This document shows, piece by piece, positions 15,867 to 24,084 of a stretch of DNA of 64,000 nucleotides. Source of the DNA: Chitinophaga solisilvae (GTDB lineage Bacteria > Bacteroidota > Bacteroidia > Chitinophagales > Chitinophagaceae); the NCBI RefSeq assembly GCF_009928525.1, contig NZ_JAABOK010000008.1:353847-417846 (forward strand). The letters are read 5' to 3'. The translations under genes and the position numbers were made by a program. The notes beneath the pieces are model-generated. The model was not told the DNA's origin, did not search any database, and saw only the letters and a program-made list of their open reading frames with translations. Within the stretch, counting starts at the first letter, position 1. Every line of letters starts with the position of its first letter.

Positions 15867-17108
15867 ATGATGAAAACATTATTGCTGGCATTACTACTAT
15901 TGCTTCCGCGTATTTTCTATGCACAGTCTGCCGCCCCTGAAAGGCTGGCGCTCACCGGTGCGCGCATATACACTGCTCCCGGCAAGCCGCCGGTTGAAAA
16001 CGGCATCGTTATCACCCGGGGCGGGAAAATCACCGCTGCAGGCACTTCCGGGCAGATAAAGATTCCTGCAGGCATGAAAGTGCTGGACTGTAAAGGGCTG
16101 GTGCTCATGGCCGGCTTCTGGAACAGTCATGTGCATTTTATGGAGCCGGCATGGTTCAATGCCGCTACGCAGCCGGCAGCAACGCTTACCCGGCAGATGC
16201 AACGTATGCTCACCGGTTACGGGTTCACACATGCCTTTGACCTTGCCTGCCTCGATTTCCCGAACCTGCTGGCATTAAAAGCCAGGGTACAATCCGGCGA
16301 AGTGAAAGGGCCAGCCATACTTACTGCCGGCGTACCCTTTGCTCCGCCCAACGGCAGCCCCTTTTATATCAGACCGCTCAAACTGCGGGAAATAGGCGTT
16401 CCGGAAGAAGCAGCCGCCTATGCTGCCCGGCAGCTGGCAGACGGCGCTGATGGCATCAAGCTGTGGTCCGCCTCCCCGGACGGACATGGCATAGTACCCA
16501 TGCCGCTGGAGATTGTAAAAGCCGCTGCCGGCGCCGCACACCGGTTACATAAACCAGTGTTTGCCCACCCTACGGCAGACACAGGATTATCCATCGCCAT
16601 AGCCGGCGGCGTAGACGTACTGGCACATGTATCCCCTGACGGCTACCGTAGCTGGACGCCGGAAGAAATAACCCTGATACAGCAACACCACATGGCGGTG
16701 ATACCTACCCTGAAATTATATAAATGGGAACTGGAAAGAAATGGCGTCACCGACATGAACAACCCGCTGATGACAACAGCGCTGCAGCAACTGGGCGCCC
16801 TGGCAAAAGCCGGCGGAGAAATACTGTTCGGCACCGACGTAGGGTATGTTACCGACTACAGTACAACGGAAGAATTCCTGTTCCTCTCCCAGGCCGGACT
16901 GAACTTTGATCAGATACTCGCTGCCCTGACTACGGCGCCGGCTAAACGTTTTGGCAAGGAAGCCAGCAGCGGCCGCATTGCCAAAGGCATGGACGCAGAC
17001 ATCGTTCTACTGAAAGCAGACCCCCATACCGATATCCGCCATTTTTCGGAAGTAGCTTATACGATCCGGAACGGAGAGATAATTTATGACTACCGGAAAG
17101 ACAGGTAA
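15867..17108 (+). CDS. Secreted amidohydrolase-superfamily protein
   Basis: A protein of about 413 residues with a signal peptide (MMKTLLLALLLLLPRIFYAQ). The amidohydrolase barrel shows the first metal motif as NSHVHF, where the family usually has DxHxH, a later ADGIKLWSA strand, HVSPDGYRSW, and the catalytic Asp in ILFGTDVGYV. The C-terminal GRIAKGMDADIVLL is the usual composite beta-domain end. Relatives include imidazolonepropionase-like and prolidase-like periplasmic enzymes; the substrate is unknown. The ATG at 15858 is possible but would add three polar residues before the signal peptide. A fold-back repeat follows the stop. Confidence 0.85.
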   Translation: MMKTLLLALLLLLPRIFYAQSAAPERLALTGARIYTAPGKPPVENGIVITRGGKITAAGTSGQIKIPAGMKVLDCKGLVLMAGFWNSHVHFMEPAWFNAATQPAATLTRQMQRMLTGYGFTHAFDLACLDFPNLLALKARVQSGEVKGPAILTAGVPFAPPNGSPFYIRPLKLREIGVPEEAAAYAARQLADGADGIKLWSASPDGHGIVPMPLEIVKAAAGAAHRLHKPVFAHPTADTGLSIAIAGGVDVLAHVSPDGYRSWTPEEITLIQQHHMAVIPTLKLYKWELERNGVTDMNNPLMTTALQQLGALAKAGGEILFGTDVGYVTDYSTTEEFLFLSQAGLNFDQILAALTTAPAKRFGKEASSGRIAKGMDADIVLLKADPHTDIRHFSEVAYTIRNGEIIYDYRKDR

Positions 17109-17113
17109 TTTGA

Positions 17114-17244
17114 GGAGTGATTTACGGATTTGGGAATTTTGGAATTTTGAGATTTAAAATGCAGCAAATGTTTTCCGCGAAGATCTTTGCTGCATTTTAA
17201 ATCTCAAAATTCCAAAATCCGTAAATCCGTAAATCCCAAAATCA
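17114..17244. repeat. Fold-back element, family B, copy 2
   Basis: The left arm runs AGTGATTTACGGATTT, GGGAATTTTGGAATTTTGAG, ATTTAAAATGCAGCAAA; the right arm returns the complement with a small rearrangement of the GTAAATCC units. The centre contains CGCGAAGA, which also occurs in the inner arms of family A. It lies between the convergent amidohydrolase and GIY-YIG genes and could stop transcription from both sides. Confidence 0.88.
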
Positions 17245-17607
17245 CTTCTCCTTTCTCTGATGATACCCCTTCTCCCCATACGGTTCCAGCTCCATCATCA
17301 CCAGCTTTTCCAGGGTTTTAATGCCTTCTTTGTAATCGGTGCCGGGGTCATCTGTTTCCTTTTCCTGCAGCACTTCTACAATTTCGTAGTGGAAGTCCTG
17401 GCCCTGCTGTTCGTTCCAGTCGCGCTGCAATGCCTCGTTAGCAAAAGATCCGCTCATCAGCTGTATCCGCAGGGAGTTCCAGGCTCTGTCTACATCCATG
17501 CTGCTGCCGATAAATAATTTATTGTTACGCTGGTTACGCAGCTGGTACACACCTTTCCTGAACTGCATGGCCCTGTAGGCCTCTTTCAATTCTTTTCTCG
17601 AACTCAT
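17242..17607 (-). CDS. GIY-YIG nuclease family protein
   Basis: A 121-residue protein with GVYQLRNQRNNKLFIGSS as a variant GIY-YIG motif (GVY...FIG) and a downstream Arg (VDRAWNSLRIQL) and Glu (LEKLVMMELEPYG) in the expected order. Small stand-alone GIY-YIG proteins of this type are frequent in Bacteroidetes and their DNA targets are unknown. The start overlaps the end of the upstream TetR gene by four bases, so the two are co-translated. Confidence 0.78.
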   Translation of the reverse strand: MSSRKELKEAYRAMQFRKGVYQLRNQRNNKLFIGSSMDVDRAWNSLRIQLMSGSFANEALQRDWNEQQGQDFHYEIVEVLQEKETDDPGTDYKEGIKTLEKLVMMELEPYGEKGYHQRKEK

Positions 17608-18203
17608 ACTGTTATTTTTAAATGCAGATCAATTACCTGACCTGCCTGTTTCACAAATGCCTCATAGTTATCCGGGTGCCGCCTGTTGAGATACAGCGCC
17701 AGCAGGCCGGTGGTGCAGTAAAGCAGGGCGGCGTTCCTGGCGGTTATTTCCCGCGGGGCTACACTGTTTTCTTTGCGGAGCGCTTCCCAGTCGGCAGCAC
17801 ACAGCTCCGGCAGCAGGGAGCTGACAAGATCTGCCGTATGGCCGGTACGATCTATCTCAGATAATTTTTCATTGAAGAACAGGTCATAGATGCCGGGGTA
17901 CTGAATAAAATACTGTATGTAGGCGAGTACCACGGCTTTGAGCCGTTTGCTGCCAGGTGACATGCGGCTCGTTGCTGCCTGTACCGACAGCATGCACTCA
18001 GCCCGGAAGTCCTTCACACAGAGGAAGACCAGGTCTTTCACATCTTTAAAATAATTGTACAGGGTAGCGAAGGAATAGCCGGCTTTGTCAGCAATATTAC
18101 GGACGCTGACGCTTTTCAGTCCTTCGCTTTTCAGCAGCTCTTTGGTAGCGTCTATAAAATATCCCCTCACCCGCTGTTCCTGCAGTTCTTTTTTACTTAA
18201 CAT
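17604..18203 (-). CDS. TetR family regulator
   Basis: A 199-residue protein starting MLSKKELQEQRVRGYFIDAT. The N-terminal HTH is SVSVRNIADKAGYSFATLYNYFKDVKDL; the rest is an all-helical ligand domain. The start at 18203 is preferred over an upstream in-frame Met at 18299 because the promoter box and palindromes lie between them. It is paired by overlap with a GIY-YIG gene, an unusual partner. The ligand is unknown. Confidence 0.88.
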   Translation of the reverse strand: MLSKKELQEQRVRGYFIDATKELLKSEGLKSVSVRNIADKAGYSFATLYNYFKDVKDLVFLCVKDFRAECMLSVQAATSRMSPGSKRLKAVVLAYIQYFIQYPGIYDLFFNEKLSEIDRTGHTADLVSSLLPELCAADWEALRKENSVAPREITARNAALLYCTTGLLALYLNRRHPDNYEAFVKQAGQVIDLHLKITV

Positions 18204-18207
18204 GATA

Positions 18208-18249
18208 CAAATATATTTAACACTGTTCAATTTTTGAAATAATGTTAAA
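18208..18249 (-). promoter_or_regulatory. TetR promoter and nested operators
   Basis: On the minus strand TATATTTG (18215-18208) matches the -7 box and lies five bases before the ATG, so the message may be nearly leaderless. Upstream are an outer inverted repeat TTTAACA/TGTTAAA (18216-18222, 18243-18249) and an inner palindrome TTCAA-TTT-TTGAA (18226-18238), likely autoregulatory sites. Confidence 0.6.
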
Positions 18250-18458
18250 TATTTTACAGCAAAACGGGGGCAGCAGCTCATTCCAGCGCCTGTACCCATG
18301 GCCGCAGGGTAGTGACCGGCAGCCCGCCTTCATACTTCCTGACCAGACTGCCGGAGGTATTTTACAGGTAGATGCCCGGAAAGAAACAGAGATCATAAAA
18401 GGACATTGCTTTACAATGCCGGACCTGCATAACCACACACAGGCAGCATACATGAAAC

Positions 18459-18487
18459 AGCCTCCGGGCTTATGGTTCCCGGAGGCT
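18459..18487. terminator. Hairpin downstream of lipoprotein gene
   Basis: AGCCTCCGGG and CCCGGAGGCT form a perfect 10-bp stem with a 9-base loop, 23 bases beyond the stop of the minus-strand lipoprotein gene. The T-rich tail is weak. No convincing gene is seen from 18250 to 18458. Confidence 0.6.
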
Positions 18488-18509
18488 GAGCAGATAAAGG
18501 AATCAGGCA

Positions 18510-19475
18510 CTATGGTAAATTAAACACATGTACAGACTGATCCTTGTAAGACTGGTAATCCGGCTGATCAGATTTGACCTTATCAGACACCACTACAATC
18601 TGTGTAGCGCTGATAAACGATACACCTTCCACATTGCCGTACAGCACTTTGCCGCCAGGGCCTACAACACCCTGGTCATTGCCGGTCGGGAAGCTGTAGG
18701 TAGTGCCCCCGCTGATACTCCAGGATGTATCGCTCAGGGTACCGATCCATAACAGCGCATCTTCCTGTGAAGTAATGGCGACCTTGCTGCCGTACACCGC
18801 TATGTCTGAATAGTCGCCGAAGTCGGCGCCGGCAGGCAGTGTAATTTCTGCTATCTTCTCCCACTTCGAGGCTGTTTTTCTTAATACCGGAATTTTGCCG
18901 GTGCCTTCTACCAGCCCCAGCAGGTAGCTTTCTCCGTTACGGTATACATGCGCAATGCCTTCAAATCCTTTGTTGCTTTCATCTTCAGAAAAATTATAGC
19001 CTGCCCATTTGCTGCTCAGGTAATTCATGGAGCTGTCATACTCCCTGATTCTGGGCTGCCAGCTGCTGCCATTTTCCACAGCTTCTTCCACCACATAAAA
19101 ACGGGACGGGCTAATGTTACTGTAGGTGATACCTTCAAAATCAGAATCGCCGGATCCTGATCCCAGCAGGGTATTCTGACTGCTGTTCAGCGGTAATGAA
19201 CTTTTGATACGGGCAATTTTAAAACGGTTATCACAGGGAATGTAAAAGTATCCGTTCAGATAATACACACCGCTGGCCTCGAATTTATCGGATTTCTTAT
19301 AGCCGGGCAGCAGCTTGTACAGTTTGGCTTCTGCAACCGGAGCGCCGAGGCTGACAGACTCCGTATGTACGTTACGGTTAGTAGTGGTACCGGTATTCAT
19401 TTCAGCCGGTTGCTTGGTACAGGATGCTGCCAGTAACAGTAATCCGATGGCGGGAAAAATGGTTTTTCTTTTCAT
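18510..19475 (-). CDS. Lipoprotein of unknown function, probable beta-propeller
   Basis: A 321-residue protein with a lipoprotein signal peptide (MKRKTIFPAIGLLLLAASC, lipidated Cys19). The mature part has recurring aromatic and Gly-Asp strand patterns (FEASGVYYLNGYFYIPCDNR, DSDFEGITYSN, KGFEGIAHVYRNGESYLLG, GNVEGVSFISATQIVVVSD), which suggests a six-bladed or similar propeller, like esterase-like phytase or SdiA-regulated-type families. No enzyme motif is visible. It is monocistronic between a TetR gene on each side; neither is an obvious regulator of it. Confidence 0.72.
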   Translation of the reverse strand: MKRKTIFPAIGLLLLAASCTKQPAEMNTGTTTNRNVHTESVSLGAPVAEAKLYKLLPGYKKSDKFEASGVYYLNGYFYIPCDNRFKIARIKSSLPLNSSQNTLLGSGSGDSDFEGITYSNISPSRFYVVEEAVENGSSWQPRIREYDSSMNYLSSKWAGYNFSEDESNKGFEGIAHVYRNGESYLLGLVEGTGKIPVLRKTASKWEKIAEITLPAGADFGDYSDIAVYGSKVAITSQEDALLWIGTLSDTSWSISGGTTYSFPTGNDQGVVGPGGKVLYGNVEGVSFISATQIVVVSDKVKSDQPDYQSYKDQSVHVFNLP

Positions 19476-19634
19476 TAAAGGGTTGTTTAGGGGATTTGGA
19501 ATCGGGTTAAAAAAACATAGTTTATATAAATATAAGGTTTCTCCTTACATGTAGTATATGGTACATCCTTTACGGTATTTGCAGAAACCAGCAGGATTTC
19601 GTTCCTTTGCAGATAATACTAACCGGTATTTTTT

Positions 19635-20225
19635 ATGAAGAAAGCGGAAGCTACCCGGCTGCACATCCTGCAAAAGGCATTTGAACTGATATACGTAAAA
19701 GGTTATCAGACCACCAGCGTGGATGATATTCTGGCTACCACGCAGGTAACAAAGGGCGCTTTCTATTACCATTTCAAAAACAAGGACGAAATGGGTATCG
19801 CTATCATCAATGAAATCATGAAGCCATCGCTGATAAACAGCTTCATAGTACCGTTACAGCAGCAGGAAAACCCCGTAGAAGCCATCTGGCAGCTGATACA
19901 TCACCTGCTGATGAAAAACGAATTCCTGAAAGTAGCATATGGCTGCCCCGCTGCCAACTTCACCTACGAGATGACGCCCTGGAACAGTGATTTCACGCAA
20001 GTGCTGGACGAACTCGCCCGGCAATGGGAAAAAGTGATGATACAGACCATCGAGAGAGGAAAGAAAAACAAATACATCCGGAAAGATGTCAATGCCCGCC
20101 AGGTAACACTATTTATTATCTCCGGCTATTGGGGCATCCGCAATTTCGGTAAGCTGGAAAACAGCAGATCCGTTTATCTCCCCTATCTGAAAGAGCTGAA
20201 AAACTACCTGCACAGTCTGACGTGA
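19635..20225 (+). CDS. TetR family regulator
   Basis: A 196-residue protein with the HTH YQTTSVDDILATTQVTKGAFYYHFKNKDEM and a ligand domain containing YGCPAANFTYEM, a motif frequent in TetR members related to AcuR/YfiR (TetR_C domains with a GCP-x-x-N signature). The gene is followed by a palindromic operator and promoter for two membrane protein genes, which it probably represses. The inducer is unknown. Confidence 0.88.
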   Translation: MKKAEATRLHILQKAFELIYVKGYQTTSVDDILATTQVTKGAFYYHFKNKDEMGIAIINEIMKPSLINSFIVPLQQQENPVEAIWQLIHHLLMKNEFLKVAYGCPAANFTYEMTPWNSDFTQVLDELARQWEKVMIQTIERGKKNKYIRKDVNARQVTLFIISGYWGIRNFGKLENSRSVYLPYLKELKNYLHSLT

Positions 20226-20240
20226 TTTTTTTTAATCAAA

Positions 20241-20276
20241 AACATACTGATTAGTATGTTTTTTGGCATACATTTG
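20241..20276 (+). promoter_or_regulatory. TetR-type operator and -7 box of the membrane protein pair
   Basis: AACATACT-GATT-AGTATGTT (20241-20260) is a perfect 8-bp inverted repeat. The exact -7 box TACATTTG follows at 20269-20276. The operator covers the -33 region, as expected for repression by the TetR protein encoded just upstream. Confidence 0.72.
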
Positions 20277-20284
20277 CCTTTCAT

Positions 20285-20392
20285 GAATTACGAATTACGA
20301 ATTGCGAATTACGAATGAGAGCGAAGATGTAAGCGGATATTCGCTTTCATCTTCGCTCTCATTCGTAATTCGCAATTCGTAATTCGTAATTC
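20285..20392. repeat. Fold-back element, family A, copy 2
   Basis: Arms of 54 bases meet with no loop and few mismatches. The outer part is the same heptad series as copy 1; the inner part is GAGAGCGAAGATGTAAGCGG. It starts about where transcription from the box at 20269 should begin and ends 15 bases before the ATG at 20408, so it would fold as the whole 5' leader of that mRNA. Confidence 0.9.
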
Positions 20393-20407
20393 CTAACCAG
20401 ACAAATC

Positions 20408-20872
20408 ATGTACCCATATTTACTCCCCGCCCATTCCATCATGCGATGGATAGTGCTGCTATGCATATGCCTGTCCGTATACCGCGCCTTCACGGGATTA
20501 CGGCAACGGCGGGCCTTTACGCGAACGGACAATGCCCTGCGGCATTGGACGGCCACCACGGCGCATATACAACTGATGATCGGCATGCTGCTGTATATAA
20601 AAAGTCCGGTTGTACAGTACTTCTGGAAAAACAGGCAGACGGCCTTCTCCATACGGGAGATCAATTTTTACGCGCTGACACATGCCGGCTTAATGCTGGC
20701 AGCCATTGTTATACTGACGACAGGGTCGGCGCTGACAAAGCGGAAAACGGAAGACCAGGAAAAATTCCGGGCCATGCTCTGCTGGTTTTCCCTAGCCCTG
20801 CTGATAATATTCCTCGCAGTTCCCTGGCCATTTTCACCATTATCCGGCAGGCCTTACTTCAGAAACTTCTAA
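20408..20872 (+). CDS. Four-helix membrane protein, cytochrome b-like
   Basis: A 154-residue protein with four predicted membrane helices starting near MRWIVLLCICLSVYRAF, MIGMLLYIKSPVVQYF, THAGLMLAAIVILTTG and LCWFSLALLIIFLAVPWPF. Histidines (HSIMRW, HWTATTAHIQL, THAGLML) lie at helix edges, as in small cytochrome b-like proteins, but heme binding is not proven. It is the first gene after the TetR operator and is followed three bases later by a DUF3817 gene. Confidence 0.72.
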   Translation: MYPYLLPAHSIMRWIVLLCICLSVYRAFTGLRQRRAFTRTDNALRHWTATTAHIQLMIGMLLYIKSPVVQYFWKNRQTAFSIREINFYALTHAGLMLAAIVILTTGSALTKRKTEDQEKFRAMLCWFSLALLIIFLAVPWPFSPLSGRPYFRNF

Positions 20873-20875
20873 TGT

Positions 20876-21187
20876 ATGTTCAAATATTTCACCACCACCA
20901 TCGGACGCTTACGGCTCCTCGCCTTACTGGAAGGCATCTCCTTATTAGTATTGGTATTCATTGCGGTACCGGCCAAACATTTTGCAGGCAACCCGGACTG
21001 GGTAAGGGCAATAGGCCCCGTGCACGGCGTACTTTTCCTGTTGTTTGTCTTCAACGCACTGCAGGCCGGTATTGAACAGCGATGGAAATTTTCACAGATC
21101 ACCTGGAAGGTAATTGTAGCCTGTTTCATTCCCTTCGGTACTTTTTATATCGATTATAAAATACTGAAGCCGTTACAGCAAAGCTGA
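20876..21187 (+). CDS. DUF3817 family membrane protein
   Basis: A 103-residue protein with three membrane helices and the family pattern LRLLALLEGISLLVLVFIAV ... IGPVHGVLFLLFVFNAL ... FIPFGTFYIDYKIL. The family is widespread and of unknown function. It lies three bases behind the cytochrome b-like gene and is probably co-transcribed under TetR control. A terminator for the opposite strand overlaps its end. Confidence 0.85.
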   Translation: MFKYFTTTIGRLRLLALLEGISLLVLVFIAVPAKHFAGNPDWVRAIGPVHGVLFLLFVFNALQAGIEQRWKFSQITWKVIVACFIPFGTFYIDYKILKPLQQS

Positions 21188-21219
21188 AAAAAAGGCTGGT
21201 ACCAACGTGTACCAGCCTT
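21185..21219 (-). terminator. Rho-independent terminator (minus strand)
   Basis: AAGGCTGGTAC (21192-21202) pairs with GTACCAGCCTT (21209-21219). On the minus strand the stem is followed by a run of T (the A run at 21187-21193), so it ends the DUF418 transcript. Confidence 0.85.
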
Positions 21220-21234
21220 GCTATCGCAGCCCTT

Positions 21235-22410
21235 CTACTTCGCATATTCCGGCGCCAGACGGCCATAGGTTAGTCTGCGCCAGAGCCACTCCACAGGTCC
21301 GGAGCGGAACCTGCGCATCCACCAGCTGCTTAGTAACAGTTGCAGACTGAAAACACATATCCATACCAGCCAGCCCGTCAGCGGACTACGGCCGTACCAG
21401 CCCAGCCCGAAGCTGTAGTAAACAAGCACGCACCCTACAGACTGCATCAGGTAATTGGTGGCCGCCATCCGGCCGGCAGCCTCAAACGGCTGCAGGATAC
21501 GCCTTCCGGCAGGATGGCGGAGAAAACGCACCACCGTGGCCATATAAAATAAAGCGATGGCCGGTCCGCCCAGGTAACTGCCCATTACCTGCGTATAATT
21601 GTATACCAGCGAATCGGGCGCAGCATTCATACAACAGGCTGACAGCAATGCCAGCGGCCATCCGGTGACAGCGCCCCACAGCTGCACCTGGCGGATTAAC
21701 GGCATATTCCCCGCTATATCCCTGAAAATATTTTTCTTTCCCGCATAAGCTCCCAGCAGAAACATGGCGAAGATTACCGGGCTGACAAGCAGGTAACCGA
21801 TGCGGGTAGATACCACATCTGTACTGTTTTGCCGCCAGATATCCAACCAGGAACCAGTTCTGTAGATATGCAGTGCGCCCTTCCCGAGGGCAGTAGTGAC
21901 AGCTGCGGACGGATCGGCAAATATACCGGGGCCCGTCAACATCCCGCCGCCCACAAAAATTACCACCGGAACAGTCAACAGACAAAAAGCCCATATCAGC
22001 AGCGTTTGGGGCCGGCAGTTGCGGAAGAACAGCAATGCAACACCCAGCACACTATACAGACATAATACATCTCCGAACCAGATAAAATATGCGTGCATGA
22101 TGCCGATGCCCAGCAATACTGCCAGACGGCGCAGGAACAGCCGCACCGGATGCAGCCCCTTCTTCACTGCACCCTGCAGAAAAATGGTAAAGCCCAGTCC
22201 GAATAAAAAAGAGAACATCGCGATAAATTTTCCTTCCCCGATAAAGTTGGTCAGGAAGATAACCGACCGGTTCACCGGATCGGTCCAGTAATCCATTGGA
22301 TTCAGGTAGAGCGCCGGGAACGCAAACAGGCCTGCATTCACCAGCAGTATCCCGCAGAGTGCCACTCCCCTTACAGCATCCAGGTCGCGGATGCGTTGAT
22401 CTGATTGCAT
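21235..22410 (-). CDS. DUF418 family membrane protein
   Basis: A 391-residue protein with about ten membrane helices. The N-terminus RIRDLDAVRGVALCGILLVNA and the later FSFLFGLGF are typical of the DUF418/YeiB family, related to acyltransferase-3 and heparan-alpha-glucosaminide acetyltransferase folds. The C-terminal DUF418 part includes GRMAATNYLMQSVGCVLVYY and ends with FRSGPVEWLWRRLTYG. The family function is unknown, perhaps acyl transfer at the membrane. It follows the ABC membrane-half gene after 19 bases and probably shares its transcript. Confidence 0.88.
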   Translation of the reverse strand: MQSDQRIRDLDAVRGVALCGILLVNAGLFAFPALYLNPMDYWTDPVNRSVIFLTNFIGEGKFIAMFSFLFGLGFTIFLQGAVKKGLHPVRLFLRRLAVLLGIGIMHAYFIWFGDVLCLYSVLGVALLFFRNCRPQTLLIWAFCLLTVPVVIFVGGGMLTGPGIFADPSAAVTTALGKGALHIYRTGSWLDIWRQNSTDVVSTRIGYLLVSPVIFAMFLLGAYAGKKNIFRDIAGNMPLIRQVQLWGAVTGWPLALLSACCMNAAPDSLVYNYTQVMGSYLGGPAIALFYMATVVRFLRHPAGRRILQPFEAAGRMAATNYLMQSVGCVLVYYSFGLGWYGRSPLTGWLVWICVFSLQLLLSSWWMRRFRSGPVEWLWRRLTYGRLAPEYAK

Positions 22411-22429
22411 ATGATAACAGGTTTTTACA

Positions 22430-23305
22430 TTAATCGAGACGGGCGCGGATATCTTTCAGTCTGCTGATCCGTTCAGCAAAGAGCGGCAGGCTGTATATCC
22501 CGGTAACAAAGGAAAGGATGTAGTTCAGCATACCGAATACATCGCCGGCCGGCATACCGCCCGTAGCCAGCCATACCGCATAGGCGATGAGGCCGAAGAG
22601 AAATATTTCCATGGCCAGGAAGGCCGCTGCACCCGCATCTGAAATACGGATCTGGTGCAGGCGCATCAGGCGGAACAATCTTTTTACAGCCGTCATCTTC
22701 CCTGCTATCAGTACATCCACCTGCTGCTCCTGGAGGTTGTTATAGCTGTTATTCGGCTTCCCGATTACGCGGCCATAGCGCCGGAGTATCAGCAGGCATA
22801 AGCCCAGCACCAGCAGGCTGACCGCAAACAGGCGGAATGAATAACCCAGCAGCATCACCGCCGCACCGGCCACATTGAAAAACATTCCTGCCAGCGATGC
22901 CATGTCTTTTTCCAGGAGCTCAATATACTCCCGCGACAGGTGTACCCTGGCGCTGATCAGCGATACCGGCGTATGTCGTTTCAGCTGCTCCGCAATGGTA
23001 TGATTCACGAAGTCCGTATAGATGGCGGAATACACGCGGGTATCCGCATACCTGCGCAGCGTTCCGGTAACCAGGTACCCCAGCAGCTGCGCTATAATGA
23101 GCCAGATGGCCGCAATGTTTCCGGCGGCCAGGGCATTGATGGTGTAACCCATTACCCATCCCATGATGAGGTTGAGAATATTTTCGGCTATCAATAACGC
23201 ATATACGAAAATCAGCCGGCCGCGGTGTGCCGGTAGTACCTGTCTGAATCCTGCCGGAAAAAATGAAAACAGCTGCATCTGGCTACATGTTTGTTCATGC
23301 AGCAA
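22430..23305 (-). CDS. ABC transporter six-TM domain protein without ATPase domain
   Basis: A 291-residue protein with the type I ABC exporter membrane fold: six helices, with intervening stretches such as GYTINALAAGNIAAIWLIIA and an EYIELLEKDMASLAGMFFNV segment like the coupling region of ABC half-transporters. The protein ends (RISRLKDIRARLD) where the linker to a nucleotide-binding domain would begin. No Walker motif and no separate ATPase gene are present nearby. This is either a natural membrane-only family or a complex with an ATPase encoded elsewhere. An alternative start is Met at 23278. Confidence 0.75.
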   Translation of the reverse strand: MLHEQTCSQMQLFSFFPAGFRQVLPAHRGRLIFVYALLIAENILNLIMGWVMGYTINALAAGNIAAIWLIIAQLLGYLVTGTLRRYADTRVYSAIYTDFVNHTIAEQLKRHTPVSLISARVHLSREYIELLEKDMASLAGMFFNVAGAAVMLLGYSFRLFAVSLLVLGLCLLILRRYGRVIGKPNNSYNNLQEQQVDVLIAGKMTAVKRLFRLMRLHQIRISDAGAAAFLAMEIFLFGLIAYAVWLATGGMPAGDVFGMLNYILSFVTGIYSLPLFAERISRLKDIRARLD

Positions 23306-23357
23306 AGGTGCGCGAAGGCGAACAGCAGGAATTTGATAAATGTCAAATAAAATTCAG

Positions 23358-23933
23358 TCAGCCTGCCTGTGCCCGGATACGGCTGAGAGTTTCCAGGGTA
23401 ATGCCCAGGTAAGAGGCGATATGGGTGAGGCGGGCCTGCAGGATAATTTCCGGGTATTTTTGCAACAGCTGCTGATATCTTTCCCGCGCGGAGCAGAACT
23501 GCATACTGTAAACCCGCTCCTCCAGCCAGATGGCGTAGGCTTCCATGCTGAGGGTCCAGACTTTCTCCAGTACCGGAAATTCCTGACGCAGGCGGTTGAG
23601 GTCTTCAAATGCAATCACCTCAATAACGCTGTCTTCCAGCACTTCATAAGTTTCAGGGCAGGGTGTCTGCCGCGTAGCGCTTTCAATGGAAAATACCGTA
23701 TCATCTGCAAAGCAGAAGGCAGTCGTAATATCCTTTCCATCTTTCAGATAAAATACCCGTACCAGGCCGGAGATAATATTGTAACAGTGGCGGCATACCT
23801 TTCCCTGTTCCAGCAGCACTTCTCCCCTGCGGAAAACTCTTTCTTCCGCCACCTGGTAGTAGGCGTTGTACAAGGCTTCATCCTGAAATGCTGCTGCCAG
23901 CAGGCGTGCTATTTCTCCTTCCTGTTGTTTCAT
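23358..23933 (-). CDS. Crp/Fnr family transcription regulator
   Basis: A 191-residue protein with a cNMP-like beta-barrel (VFRRGEVLLEQGKVCRHCYN, GLVRVFYLKDGKDITTAFCF) and a C-terminal HTH (LTHIASYLGITLETLSRIRA). It resembles the Crp/Fnr protein encoded at 8457. Genes for the ABC membrane half and the DUF418 protein follow on the same strand after 52 bases, so the three may form one operon. Confidence 0.88.
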   Translation of the reverse strand: MKQQEGEIARLLAAAFQDEALYNAYYQVAEERVFRRGEVLLEQGKVCRHCYNIISGLVRVFYLKDGKDITTAFCFADDTVFSIESATRQTPCPETYEVLEDSVIEVIAFEDLNRLRQEFPVLEKVWTLSMEAYAIWLEERVYSMQFCSARERYQQLLQKYPEIILQARLTHIASYLGITLETLSRIRAQAG

Positions 23934-24084
23934 ACCTCCAAATTACGCCAACGGCGGCGAATTACAACGGAAAACATACCTCCGCCGCTGCTCTTCCGGC
24001 AGCCACGGTACTGTATCTGCAAGTTTCTACTCATTTTCACCGGCATTTTCTATATATTCGTCACTATACATAAGACAGCACCAT

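Noticed and set aside
18242..18523. 93-codon plus-strand frame between the TetR and lipoprotein genes
   Set aside because: Composition is not protein-like, it spans the terminator hairpin, and no homologous pattern is seen.
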